A stretch of 25,992 bases of DNA from Anaerolineales bacterium (GCA_025938055.1 JAICQC010000016.1:1-25992), one strand, 5' to 3'; shown: positions 12,561 to 21,652, counted from the stretch's first letter. Numbers and translations are program-made. The notes: generated from the sequence alone by a model not told the origin.

Positions 12561-14543
12561 ATGAGCGGGAAATATGCTCTTGTCATTGCGAATACAGAAT
12601 ATGCCGACCCCGAGCTCTCTCAATTGCCTGCGCCGGGTCGGGATGCAAATGAAGTTGCGCGGGTACTTTATGCAGGCAAGCTCTGCGCGTTTGATGATGT
12701 CATTGTACTTTTCAACGAAAGTGTGGCTACGGTCACAGAAGCGATCGATTATTTCCTTTCCGATCGACGTCCGACCGATCTGCTTGTCCTGTACTTCGCG
12801 GGTCACTGTATCCGAAGCGAATTTGGGTCTTTGTATTTTGCGGTCAGGAATACCCGGCGCACACGATTGCGCTCGACAGCCATCAGTTCAGAGTTTATCC
12901 GTGAAGGCATGGATCATTGCAGCGCACAGCAGAAGGTGCTGATCCTCGATAGCTATAACAGCAGCGTATTGTCCAACGGCACAAAGGCGGAGGCAGGAGG
13001 CAGCCTCAGAACCGGCTCTGCCTTCGAGGGCACAAGCAACGGACCTGTGGTGCTTGCAGCCAGTGACTCGGTTCAGTTTGCATGGCAGGGTGATAAGGTC
13101 GTAGGTGATGCAGGACACTCGCTGTTTTCGAAGTATCTGGTAAAAGGGCTGGAAGGCGAAGCCGATACCAACGCCGATGGGCATATCACCGTAGATGAGT
13201 TATACGATTACGCCCGTGGGCAGATCTTAACTGTGAATCCAGACCAGACCCCGGAAAAATGGACGTACCAGAATGCAGGTGAGATCGTTCTACGGCAGAA
13301 TCTCCCTGGCGACCGACTGCCTGGCATTCCACTCGATGAACCCGCGGCGGCAAATGACGAAGGTAGTCAGCTAACTCAGACCGATGAGGCTCCAGAAACT
13401 GGAGCTATCACCAAGTCGGAAGAACAATTGCTATACGAAAAGTTACAGCAGGAGAGGAGACTCGAAGCTGAACAAGCCAGATTGCGGCAGAAGGAAAAAT
13501 TCGAGCAACTCCGGCGGGCAGAGCAAATTTCGCGATGGAGGCCGTTTGGTATCGCAGCGGCTGTGATCATCCTTCTGGGAGTCGGCTTCGCGATCACGCA
13601 AGCTCTGGCGTCACAGCCTGAGCCTTTTCAAACCCCACTGCCAATTGTTACACGTCCACCGACCGAGGTGCTGCCCACGGCAACGGAAGCACCTATCCTG
13701 GAGCCAGGGGAAGAGACTGAGGAAACTGTAGAGACCCTTCCAGCTTCAACGGTCGAAACGCCTGCTGCCACCGCGGTGGACAGTACGCCCGCCCTAGGGA
13801 TCCCGAACGAGAACGAGGTCATCGACGGCAAAGGTGTGCAAATGGTCTTTGTGCCGGAAGGCAATTATATGTCGGGCAATGAAAATGGTGATATCGACGA
13901 AGTGCCGGTCCACTCTATATTTCTCGATTCCTTTTACATCGACAAATTCGAGGTGACCAATGCGCTGTATCAGGCCTGCGTGAACGAGGGTTCGTGCAGA
14001 CCCCTCCGCCGCATCGATTCTTTTACTCGCAGCAGTTATTTCGGCAACCCCGAATACGATGAATACCCGGTTGTGTATGTGGACTGGAATATGGCGAACG
14101 CCTTTTGCGAATGGCGTGGCGCTCAACTGCCCACCGAAGCGCAGTGGGAAAAGGCAGCGCGCGGCCCCGACGGGCGCACCTATCCCTGGGGAGAAGAAAT
14201 CGATTGCCGCCGGGCAAACTTTCAGGGCGGCCTTACCAGTTGTCCGGGCGGCACGAGCATGGTAGGCAGCTATGAAACCGGAAGAAGCCCGTACGGAGCC
14301 CATGATATGGCAGGCAATGTATGGGAATGGGTGGCAGACTGGTACTCCGAGATTTACTACGAGACCATACCTCCTCAAAACCCCCTGGGACCTGAAATCG
14401 GTCAGTCCAAAGTATTACGCGGCGGCTCGTGGGCAGACGATGCGCCAGACCTGCGCGTGTCCAACAGACTGAGGTTCGCTCCCACGTACATCAATTTCAA
14501 CATCGGTTTCCGCTGCGCGAGTTCACCGCCTGAAGCGGAATGA
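12561..14543 (+). CDS. Caspase-fold (probably inactive) / coiled coil / TM / SUMF1-like fusion protein
   Basis: A 660-residue single-pass membrane protein. Residues 1-245 are a C14 caspase-like domain: Y-A-L-V-I-A-N-T-E-Y start, catalytic His82 in Y-F-A-G-H, but D-S-Y-N-S at 130-134 where the family has D-x-C-H-S, so Tyr132 replaces the nucleophilic Cys. An EF-hand-like D-T-N-A-D-G-H-I-T-V-D-E-L lies at 202-214. A charged coiled coil (about 286-323) leads to a membrane helix (about 328-350), a Thr/Pro/Glu-rich linker (about 355-415) and a C-terminal formylglycine-generating-enzyme-like domain (about 420-655) with P-T-E-A-Q-W-E-K-A-A-R, G-N-V-W-E-W, L-R-G-G-S-W and G-F-R-C-A. The FGE active-site cysteines near R-V-S-N-R are missing, so this domain is likely a binding module. 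Cys pairs 472/479 and 549/561 fit an exported location. The ATG has GAGGA upstream. Single gene with its own terminator. Confidence 0.88.
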   Translation: MSGKYALVIANTEYADPELSQLPAPGRDANEVARVLYAGKLCAFDDVIVLFNESVATVTEAIDYFLSDRRPTDLLVLYFAGHCIRSEFGSLYFAVRNTRRTRLRSTAISSEFIREGMDHCSAQQKVLILDSYNSSVLSNGTKAEAGGSLRTGSAFEGTSNGPVVLAASDSVQFAWQGDKVVGDAGHSLFSKYLVKGLEGEADTNADGHITVDELYDYARGQILTVNPDQTPEKWTYQNAGEIVLRQNLPGDRLPGIPLDEPAAANDEGSQLTQTDEAPETGAITKSEEQLLYEKLQQERRLEAEQARLRQKEKFEQLRRAEQISRWRPFGIAAAVIILLGVGFAITQALASQPEPFQTPLPIVTRPPTEVLPTATEAPILEPGEETEETVETLPASTVETPAATAVDSTPALGIPNENEVIDGKGVQMVFVPEGNYMSGNENGDIDEVPVHSIFLDSFYIDKFEVTNALYQACVNEGSCRPLRRIDSFTRSSYFGNPEYDEYPVVYVDWNMANAFCEWRGAQLPTEAQWEKAARGPDGRTYPWGEEIDCRRANFQGGLTSCPGGTSMVGSYETGRSPYGAHDMAGNVWEWVADWYSEIYYETIPPQNPLGPEIGQSKVLRGGSWADDAPDLRVSNRLRFAPTYINFNIGFRCASSPPEAE

Positions 14544-14566
14544 TGTTGCCTCCACCAGTAACGATC

Positions 14567-14600
14567 AACACGGCGGTTAATGACCGCCGTGTTTTTATTT
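14567..14600 (+). terminator. Intrinsic terminator after the pseudo-caspase gene
   Basis: An 11-bp perfect stem (14567-14577 with 14583-14593) has a 5-nt loop and is followed by TTTATTT. It sits between two convergent genes. Confidence 0.9.
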
Positions 14601-14619
14601 GGAATCTTCCTGCTCTGGA

Positions 14620-17343
14620 TTACTCTGTGGAGGTTTTCTTTTTAGCCGCGGATTTCTTCTCTGCCGTTTTTCTTTTCTTCACAACCAGCTTCTTTTCCCC
14701 TTCCCCTTCCTTCTTTGTCGCGGCCTTCCTGCGCGGTTTCTTCGGTTTTTCCTCTGCCGCTTCTTTCTTCACGCCAAACATTTCATCCCACTTTGCCTGC
14801 ATCGACTCGACTCCGGCGCCATTCAGGGCATCGTAGACGGTCTGCCATTTTTCATCATCGACAAACCTCCAGTCCATGAATACATGATGCTGGTAGGCGC
14901 GCAGTTCAACATACATTCCCTTTTGCCAGAGATCCTCGCAGGAGCGGATGTACTCAAGGCGAGTCCCATAGTCTCTAAGGATGACATATCCTTCAAAAGG
15001 CAACCCCAGACCTTCCGCCAGAGATTTTTGCCTGAGATCACCTGTCGTTTTATCCAGATAGGCGGCGGAAATCTTGATCCAGCCGTTTGTGTCGGCAAAG
15101 CGGTTGTGATAGATCACCAGCCCGCGTTCGTCGCCGTGGATGTTGGAGTAGGCAAACACATTTTCGTCCACGCCGCCGTCGGCGCGGAACAGATCGTAGA
15201 GGAAGAACTGCTCGACGCCAGCGAAGACATGGCGGCGGTGGAGGATCGGGAAGATCTTCCAGTCGTGTCCGCCGATGAGTCCTTCATCGGGAGTCTCATC
15301 CCACTTCGGCTTGCGGAACTCCATCCCATATTTTTCACGGAAGCCTTCGACCTGCCCGTGACCGAACATCGGCAAGCCGGGTAAAGTCGAAAGGACGGTG
15401 GCGACACCAAAATATTTATCTCCATTCCCGAACTGCTCGATAGAAGTTTTCTCATCGGGGTTGCTCATGAAATTGACGTAACGCTTGAGGATCTGCGGGT
15501 CGAATTCGAGCGTGTTCTTGATCGCCATACGATACTTGGCATTGTCCTCGTCGCGCAGCATGTGCATGAACGCCGAGTTGTACACGCGGTGCATCCCGAG
15601 TGTGCGGACGAAATAGCCCTCCAGGAGCCAGAACGCCTCGGCGAGCAGGAGCGTATCCGGAACTTCCGCGGCGACGCGGTCCACGACCTCGCGCCAGAAT
15701 TCGTTGGGAATCGCCTCGTCGAATTCGGCGCGGGTCATCCCGTGCTCGGCGCGTGAGGGAATCGCACCTCCGGCACCCGGTTCCGGAAACCACAAACGCT
15801 GGATATGCTTCTTGGCAAGCGTCATCGCCGCGTCGAAGCGGATGACCGGAAAGTTGCGCGCCACATGCAAAATGGTTTGAATCACCGCTTCGCGCACTTC
15901 GGCTTTCAGATAATCGAGCTGGGCGGTGTCATTCCACGGAAAGGATGTGCCATCGTTGCCGTGGTAGATGTAGCGGACATCGCCGGTGTAATGGTCGCGG
16001 CGCTGAAAGACCACGGCTGCATCGGTTTTATCGTAATAATGATCTTCGAGGTAAATGCCGACGCGCAGATCGTCGGAAAGATTCTCTGATTTGAATGAAT
16101 AGGAAGGATATGGAGGATAAGGCAGCGACAGGAACCAGTCGGGGTGTTCGATGACCCACTGTGAGTCGATGCCCATGTGGTTGGGGACCATGTCCGCGGA
16201 GAGACGAACCCCGCGCTCCCAGGCGCGCGAACGCAGGTTTTCCAGCGCGTTCCATCCGCCCAGGTCTTCCGCGATATCGTAGGAATACAGCGAGTATGCC
16301 GAAGCGACCGCGTCCGCGTCACCCATACGCTGCTTGATCTTCTGCGAGGCACGCGAACGCTCCCAGAGACCGATCAGCCAGAGACCTGTGAAGCCGCGGT
16401 CCCGCAGGAGGTCGAGTTCCTCGTCCGGGATCTGGTCGAGGGTTCTGATCCAGCGTCCATGTTTACGTGAAAGTTGTTCGAGCCAGACGTAGGAATTCTT
16501 GGCAATGAGCACAAGCCGCGGCATCCAGTCTTTGTCAGGACTATAGCGTTCATACTCCTGATATTCGCCACCGCCGAAGGTTTGCAGCGGGACATCGGGC
16601 TGAGAGTCACTGTGCCCGTGCTGGCGGATGACTTCTTCGCGCAGGAAGTCTATACCGCGCACAATGCGAGTGACGAATTGCTCATCCAGCAGGTGCCCCC
16701 ATTTATCAATAATGAACTGCAGCTGCCCTTCCAGTGAGTTTGGGGAGGCCTCGGCGGGCGCGCGCAAAATGTCAAAAAGGGATTCAGCTCCACCCTGAGC
16801 CTGGGGACTATCCTTTGCGAGCTGAGAAAAATACGTTTCCAGGGCTGAGATCAGGTTCTTGTACGCAGTCGGTTCCAGCGGTTCATCGTCCACCAGTTCC
16901 AAAAGCGGGTTGACTGCCGGGTTGGTATTATGCGTGAACACATAGATCAACTCTTCGATCGTTTTGATGCGCCCGTTCGTCAGTTTCCTGAGATATTCTT
17001 CCACCTGCGCGTCCCCACGATAGACCTCTTCGGGCGGGAATTCCGAAACGAATTTTTTCTGCGTTGTGACAACGGATTCCGCGCCGAGGCTTTCGTCCAC
17101 GTGCGAGACGGCGCTGTTCATCACCGCGGGCGGTGCATAATGCTTCACGAGCAGGCGCAACGCCTCGTCGATGAGCTGCATCGCGTAGAGATCGGAAGCA
17201 GGCACCGGCTGCGCGCGCTGCGCAGACATTTGCGCGGCAAACCTTCGAGCGGAGGCATAATCCGAAAAGGTCACCCCGCCATCCGGACGGAAAAAATCCG
17301 GATCAAACTGATAAGTATCGCGGGAGGTCTTTGTGATAAGCAT
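14620..17343 (-). CDS. GH13 alpha-amylase-family glycoside hydrolase with Lys-rich tail
   Basis: A 907-residue protein numbered from ATG 17343; a GTG at 17376 would add 11 residues. The first 280 or so residues are helical and unassigned. The (beta/alpha)8 barrel follows with GH13 regions I (D-M-V-P-N-H-M-G, Asp384), II (V-I-R-F-D-A-A-M, nucleophile Asp504 with the conserved Arg two before it), III (L-L-A-E-A-F-W, acid/base Glu569) and IV (S-N-P-D-E, Asp630 in place of the usual N-H-D). It probably acts on alpha-glucans such as glycogen, maltodextrin or a trehalose-type sugar; the exact reaction is not readable. No signal peptide is seen, so it is cytoplasmic. The last 51 residues are strongly basic (21 Lys/Arg) and histone-H1-like. 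TATGAT ends 6 nt before the ATG with no Shine-Dalgarno. It has no sugar-metabolism neighbours. Confidence 0.88.
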   Translation of the reverse strand: MLITKTSRDTYQFDPDFFRPDGGVTFSDYASARRFAAQMSAQRAQPVPASDLYAMQLIDEALRLLVKHYAPPAVMNSAVSHVDESLGAESVVTTQKKFVSEFPPEEVYRGDAQVEEYLRKLTNGRIKTIEELIYVFTHNTNPAVNPLLELVDDEPLEPTAYKNLISALETYFSQLAKDSPQAQGGAESLFDILRAPAEASPNSLEGQLQFIIDKWGHLLDEQFVTRIVRGIDFLREEVIRQHGHSDSQPDVPLQTFGGGEYQEYERYSPDKDWMPRLVLIAKNSYVWLEQLSRKHGRWIRTLDQIPDEELDLLRDRGFTGLWLIGLWERSRASQKIKQRMGDADAVASAYSLYSYDIAEDLGGWNALENLRSRAWERGVRLSADMVPNHMGIDSQWVIEHPDWFLSLPYPPYPSYSFKSENLSDDLRVGIYLEDHYYDKTDAAVVFQRRDHYTGDVRYIYHGNDGTSFPWNDTAQLDYLKAEVREAVIQTILHVARNFPVIRFDAAMTLAKKHIQRLWFPEPGAGGAIPSRAEHGMTRAEFDEAIPNEFWREVVDRVAAEVPDTLLLAEAFWLLEGYFVRTLGMHRVYNSAFMHMLRDEDNAKYRMAIKNTLEFDPQILKRYVNFMSNPDEKTSIEQFGNGDKYFGVATVLSTLPGLPMFGHGQVEGFREKYGMEFRKPKWDETPDEGLIGGHDWKIFPILHRRHVFAGVEQFFLYDLFRADGGVDENVFAYSNIHGDERGLVIYHNRFADTNGWIKISAAYLDKTTGDLRQKSLAEGLGLPFEGYVILRDYGTRLEYIRSCEDLWQKGMYVELRAYQHHVFMDWRFVDDEKWQTVYDALNGAGVESMQAKWDEMFGVKKEAAEEKPKKPRRKAATKKEGEGEKKLVVKKRKTAEKKSAAKKKTSTE

Positions 17344-17480
17344 ATGACAATCATAACCTATTACCGCTATTCTCACTAAATTAAACAGATGCCTTCTTCC
17401 AAATTACAGACAAAATCCAAACATATGGATTAAATATTAACGCGGTACTTCGTAAATGAATTCGAGTATACTTTCTCGCG

Positions 17481-19769
17481 ATGTCGGTCCAAGATCTGAC
17501 CCTGATATTGCATTTGGTCCTGGCGGCGCTGTACCTGCCCCTGCTATTCACACTGATCCAGCGGCACGAGGGACGTGAAACCACCGCGATGCTGCTGGGC
17601 GGATATGCATTGATCGGCGCCATGTTGAACGTGGCGGAAGGCTGGTGGCGGGGTGGGCGGCTTTTGCTCGCGTCACAACAGGTCGCGAATGACCTGCAGA
17701 TCTATGCCTCGCTGCTGCTGGCATTTTTTCTTTTGTTGACAGTGATCTCCTTTTTGCGGCGTGACTTGCGTGCCTGGCTGGGGGTGGGAGTGCTGTGGGT
17801 CATCGGTTTTGTTCTCATCGTGCTCAACGTCTTTGGGCTTGACGAGGTCATCTGGACGAACGGTCGCTTCACGCTCACCCTCGAAAGTCTGGCTCCCGCC
17901 TGGGCGATGCTTGGATGGCTGTTGTTTATGCTGGGTGCGGTAGTGAACGTGCGCTCGGCGTATGCACGGTCACGTCAGCCGTTGCTGCGCAACCGATTGA
18001 ACTACTGGACGCCGGTATTTCTAATGCTCGCCCTCAACGATGTGTTGGTGCTGAGCGGGATTCCACTGCCGGGCAACCCGATCCGGCTGGCAGCCATCGC
18101 CCTCGCCACATTTATTGTCGTGACGCACGACCCGCCGGACCTGGTCGAGATCTCACGGCGCGTGGTCACGTACATCATCACCACACTGGTCATCGTTGGG
18201 TTCTACGTGGCGGGCTTCTCTGCCTCGCAGACGGTTTTCCGCGCATTGCCAAATTACAGTCCGCTGCTGGTGGGCGCCGGCATTGCACTGCTGCTTTCGC
18301 TTATTTTCACGCCGCTGCTGTCGCTGGTTCGCCGCTGGGTGAACCGCTGGCTGAATATTCAGGAATACCACCCGAGCCGTACACTGCATGCCTATAGCGA
18401 ACAGATCAGTAACATCCTCGATATGCAGCGGCTGGCGAACGTGGCAGTGGGACTCATCATCGAGGCGATGGATATTTCGCGCGGCTTTTTGTTCCTGGTC
18501 GATTCGGAACTCACCAGCGACACGCAGAAAGCCTATCGCCTGCGCGCGGTCCGCAACCAGGGCGAGCGGCAGATCAAGATCCTTACACTTGCAAACGATC
18601 ATCCCATCGTAAAACATTTGGTGCAGGAGGCGCGGCCGCTCCTGCAATACGACCTTGACCTGCTCCCGGCATTTCGAGCCGTTTCCTCCCACGAACGGGA
18701 ATGGTTCAACCACCTCGAAGCCGAGGTCTACCTCCCGATCTTCAGCAAGCGCGAGTGGATCGGTATGCTGGCTCTCGGCGCGAAGATCAGCGGCAAACGC
18801 TATACCGAGAATGACCTCGTGACCCTCTCGGCGCTCGCGAACCAGACGGCGGTTGCCCTCGAAAACGCCCGCCTGGTCGAGAACTTGGTCCAGCTCAACA
18901 CCGAGCTGCGCCAAGCCTACCGCGCCCTCGACAGAGCCAACCGCGACCTCGAGCGCCTCGACCAGACCAAGTCTGACTTCATCAGCATCGCCTCGCATGA
19001 ACTGCGCACTCCGTTGACGGCGATCATCGGGTACACAGAGATACTGATCGAAGACCATGCTCTCCCGCCCGAGGCGCATACCATGCTCAAGAGCATCTCC
19101 AAGGGAACGCGCCGCCTGCACGAGATCATGGACTCGATGTTCGATATCGCGCAGATCGATACGCGTACCCTGCAGCTCCACGTGACGCCCGTGGACACCG
19201 CCAGCCTGATCAAGGATGTGAGCAGCAGCCTGGAGAAATCGTTCCAGGAACGGAAGCAAACGCTGACGATTGATATTCCCTCCATGCCCCTGACAAAGGC
19301 AGACCCGAACCTGCTCAAAAAACTGTTCCAGCATTTGCTGACGAACGCGATCAAATTCACGCCCAACGAAGGCAAGATCAGCGTGGTTGCCAGAGCCCTG
19401 CCCACACGCAGCGCGGAATTGCCCCACGGCGGCGTCGAGATCATCGTCAGCGATTCGGGCGTGGGTGTGGACCCTGCTTCGCAGGATATTATCTTCAGCA
19501 AGTTCTATCAGCCGGGAGATATCTCCAAGCATTCGACCAGCAAGACGCGTTTCAAAGGCAGTGGCGCCGGGCTGGGACTGGCGCTCTCCAAGGGAATCGT
19601 GGAAGCCCACGGCGGGCGCATCTGGGTGGAGAGCAAGGGTTACGACGAAGTGAACTTCCCGGGCAGCAAATTTCATGTGGTCTTGCCGCTGAGTAACTCA
19701 ATCGACAGGGAAGCAGCAAGGCTGGGGGAAGAAGTGAAAGTACTGGTGGGTAATCATTTGCCATCATAG
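17481..19769 (+). CDS. Membrane sensor histidine kinase with GAF domain (orphan)
   Basis: A 762-residue hybrid of membrane sensor and kinase. About eight or nine hydrophobic segments fill residues 5-285, followed by a GAF domain (about 310-455; I-S-R-G-F-L-F-L-V-D, then A-E-V-Y-L-P-I), a short coiled coil (about 460-490), the HisKA helix with phospho-acceptor His506 in S-H-E-L-R-T-P-L, and the HATPase_c domain with the N box at Asn622 (L-L-T-N-A-I-K-F-T-P), G1 box D-S-G-V-G-V and G2 box G-S-G-A-G-L-G-L. It should autophosphorylate and pass phosphate to a response regulator, but none is encoded nearby. The ATG has no Shine-Dalgarno; TATACT ends 8 nt upstream, suggesting a leaderless message. 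The YqeK gene follows 36 nt downstream in the same direction. Confidence 0.93.
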   Translation: MSVQDLTLILHLVLAALYLPLLFTLIQRHEGRETTAMLLGGYALIGAMLNVAEGWWRGGRLLLASQQVANDLQIYASLLLAFFLLLTVISFLRRDLRAWLGVGVLWVIGFVLIVLNVFGLDEVIWTNGRFTLTLESLAPAWAMLGWLLFMLGAVVNVRSAYARSRQPLLRNRLNYWTPVFLMLALNDVLVLSGIPLPGNPIRLAAIALATFIVVTHDPPDLVEISRRVVTYIITTLVIVGFYVAGFSASQTVFRALPNYSPLLVGAGIALLLSLIFTPLLSLVRRWVNRWLNIQEYHPSRTLHAYSEQISNILDMQRLANVAVGLIIEAMDISRGFLFLVDSELTSDTQKAYRLRAVRNQGERQIKILTLANDHPIVKHLVQEARPLLQYDLDLLPAFRAVSSHEREWFNHLEAEVYLPIFSKREWIGMLALGAKISGKRYTENDLVTLSALANQTAVALENARLVENLVQLNTELRQAYRALDRANRDLERLDQTKSDFISIASHELRTPLTAIIGYTEILIEDHALPPEAHTMLKSISKGTRRLHEIMDSMFDIAQIDTRTLQLHVTPVDTASLIKDVSSSLEKSFQERKQTLTIDIPSMPLTKADPNLLKKLFQHLLTNAIKFTPNEGKISVVARALPTRSAELPHGGVEIIVSDSGVGVDPASQDIIFSKFYQPGDISKHSTSKTRFKGSGAGLGLALSKGIVEAHGGRIWVESKGYDEVNFPGSKFHVVLPLSNSIDREAARLGEEVKVLVGNHLPS

Positions 19770-19805
19770 GCTTATGTCTGAGCCTCCGTAACGGAGAATC
19801 AAAAG

Positions 19806-20405
19806 TTGAATGTTTCTGACTACGAAGCTTATCTGAAGAAACATCTATCGCCTAAAAGGTTTAAACACTCATTGGGCGTAATGAGGACCATGGAAGAATT
19901 GGCACTACTGTATCACCTGGACCAACGCCAGGCAATCATAGCGGGCTTGCTTCATGATATTGCCAAAGAGCTCCCGCCAGATGAATGGACAGTCTATATC
20001 AAGAATGATGAACTTTTATTTACTGATGCGCAAGAGTATGATTATGAACATTATCTCCACGGTCCTGTGGGAGCGATGCTGGCGCGTGATGAATTTGGAA
20101 TTATGGATAAAGAGATTCTTGGAGCGATCACGACCCACGGATATTACGGTCCCTGGGAACAGTTCAACCACCCGCTGGCATGGTGCCTGCGAATGGCAGA
20201 TATTTTAGAGCCGGGGCGCAACTGGGGAAACAACATCTGGCTAAAAGATATCGTGGAACCCCTGCGAGAGGCAACATATGAGAACCGTTTGATGGAAGGT
20301 GCGTCCATCATCACGAGGCGATTGATCACGTGGTATGAAGCGATTGGGCTCACTATTCACCCCAACATCCGGCGAACTGCTAACGCAGTCAAGTTAACAC
20401 ATTAA
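19806..20405 (+). CDS. yqeK: YqeK-type HD-domain dinucleoside-tetraphosphate hydrolase
   Basis: A 199-residue HD-superfamily phosphohydrolase. His21 (R-F-K-H-S-L-G-V) and the His50-Asp51 pair in A-G-L-L-H-D-I-A-K are the diiron-site residues, matching the YqeK family of symmetrical Ap4A hydrolases. A later H-G-Y-Y-G-P-W and R-M-A-D-I-L-E segment completes the family pattern. The enzyme would degrade Ap4A-type alarmones to ADP. The start is TTG 19806, chosen because GGAG (19793-19796) lies 9 nt before it and the family's N-terminus fits; no in-frame ATG precedes the conserved helix. In many bacteria yqeK sits with nadD and rsfS; here it instead follows a histidine kinase by 36 nt and may share its transcript. 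Confidence 0.85.
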   Translation: MNVSDYEAYLKKHLSPKRFKHSLGVMRTMEELALLYHLDQRQAIIAGLLHDIAKELPPDEWTVYIKNDELLFTDAQEYDYEHYLHGPVGAMLARDEFGIMDKEILGAITTHGYYGPWEQFNHPLAWCLRMADILEPGRNWGNNIWLKDIVEPLREATYENRLMEGASIITRRLITWYEAIGLTIHPNIRRTANAVKLTH

Positions 20406-20425
20406 TTCGAATTCAAGAGGATGTC

Positions 20426-21559
20426 TCATCCGATCGCTTTTCGATACACGCGATGATTTTTATACTCCACCCCATTGAGATTCTTCAAATCTGCCCGCAT
20501 CTGGCGTGTGGTCTCGGCGACCTGAGTCATTTCCACGTGTTCGAACTGGTTGAAGCCGAACACGGTTTTTCCCATCTCGTAATAAAGCAGGGCATTCCCG
20601 CCCTTACCCTGGAACTCCGGTAGAATACCCATGCCGTTGCCTGAGATCGTCTTCGTGCGCTTCATTTCGAGCAGGATATCCACGATGCCAAAAGGAAGCA
20701 GGCGTCCTTTGGCGCGCTGGAGAGCCGCGGAAACGTCCGGGAAGGCGAAGAGGAACCCGACAATTTCCTCTTTGTGCAGGATGATCTTGATCAGGCGCGG
20801 GTCGGCGATCATAAAGACATTGTCCACAGCGTATTTCACATCTCCCTCCGTGAATGGATAATACTCCCAGTTGTGAACGAATGCCTTGTTATAAGCATAA
20901 CCAATGCGCGGCGCCCATTTGATGAGCTCACGCTTGCTCTTGAACTGTTTCACCCACAGGTCACCGCGTTCCACGACTCGTTTGGCTATGCGCTCGACCC
21001 GTTCAGGAATTTTGAACGAACCGGCAGGCAGGTAACAGGAAACGAAATCTACCTCCTTTTCGAAGCCGAGCGCCTCGATCAGTTTGGGATAGTAATCGTA
21101 GTTGTAGTTCATCATCGTCATCATCTGGCGATGCTCAAAACCATCTACCAGGATTCCATACCCGTCGAACGGCGAAAGTCCCTTCGGACCGATGACCGTA
21201 TCCAGCCCGCGTTCCTTTGCCCAGCCTATGACCGCGTCGAAGAGAGCGCCTGCCACTTCGAGATCGTTGATCGTTTCGAACGCGTAGAAATGAGCTTTTC
21301 TGGTTTTATGATACTCATTGAACCGTTTGTTGTTCGCGGCGCAGATGCGCCCCACCACTTCCCCATCGCGCATGGCAACAAAAAAATCCGCTTCAGAATG
21401 CTGAAAGAAGGGATGCTTTTTGCGGTTCAACGAGAGATAGGAGTCGATATATAGCGGCGGCACCCATTGCGGGCAATCCTTGTACAGCCTGTACGGCAAA
21501 TCCACGAAACGTTTTACCTGCACTTTGTTGCTGGTATCAATTTTTTCGATGTTGAGCAT
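20426..21559 (-). CDS. Double-GNAT-fold acyltransferase-like protein (YghO-like)
   Basis: A 377-residue cytoplasmic protein. The first half (about 1-165) contains a GNAT-like segment (F-F-V-A-M-R-D-G-E-V-V-G-R-I-C-A), then H-F-Y-A-F-E and G-P-K-G-L-S-P-F-D. The second half holds another acetyltransferase-like fold with I-V-G-F-L-F-A-F-P-D and G-I-L-P-E-F-Q-G-K-G-G-N-A-L-L, which resembles the acetyl-CoA pyrophosphate loop. Proteins of this type are annotated as GNAT or YghO-like; the substrate is unknown. The ATG at 21559 has an A/G-rich GAGAG about 7 nt upstream; a GTG at 21580 would add seven residues. It is divergent from the M29 peptidase gene and converges on yqeK with only 20 nt between the stops and no terminator hairpin. 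Confidence 0.75.
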   Translation of the reverse strand: MLNIEKIDTSNKVQVKRFVDLPYRLYKDCPQWVPPLYIDSYLSLNRKKHPFFQHSEADFFVAMRDGEVVGRICAANNKRFNEYHKTRKAHFYAFETINDLEVAGALFDAVIGWAKERGLDTVIGPKGLSPFDGYGILVDGFEHRQMMTMMNYNYDYYPKLIEALGFEKEVDFVSCYLPAGSFKIPERVERIAKRVVERGDLWVKQFKSKRELIKWAPRIGYAYNKAFVHNWEYYPFTEGDVKYAVDNVFMIADPRLIKIILHKEEIVGFLFAFPDVSAALQRAKGRLLPFGIVDILLEMKRTKTISGNGMGILPEFQGKGGNALLYYEMGKTVFGFNQFEHVEMTQVAETTRQMRADLKNLNGVEYKNHRVYRKAIG

Positions 21560-21652
21560 AATGTTCTCTCTTGAAATCACATAGTTGTGGTTTGCCAGGA
21601 CTTCTGGCAGCTGTGTGCAGTATATAACACAAATGGGTCACAAGCGGTTCAT

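Noticed and set aside
14400..14543. Possible variable region of a diversity-generating retroelement at the FGE-like C-terminus
   Set aside because: Some DGR targets end in this fold, but no reverse transcriptase, template repeat or second copy of the segment is in the window.
14599..15384. A 261-codon plus-strand frame opposite the GH13 gene
   Set aside because: Its N-terminus is the Phe/Leu/Cys-rich antisense of the Lys-rich tail, and the rest mirrors conserved GH13 codons.
18153..19676. A 507-codon open frame antisense to the histidine kinase
   Set aside because: It is the reverse shadow of a clear HisKA/HATPase gene in GC-rich codons; its translation has no domain pattern or ribosome-binding site.
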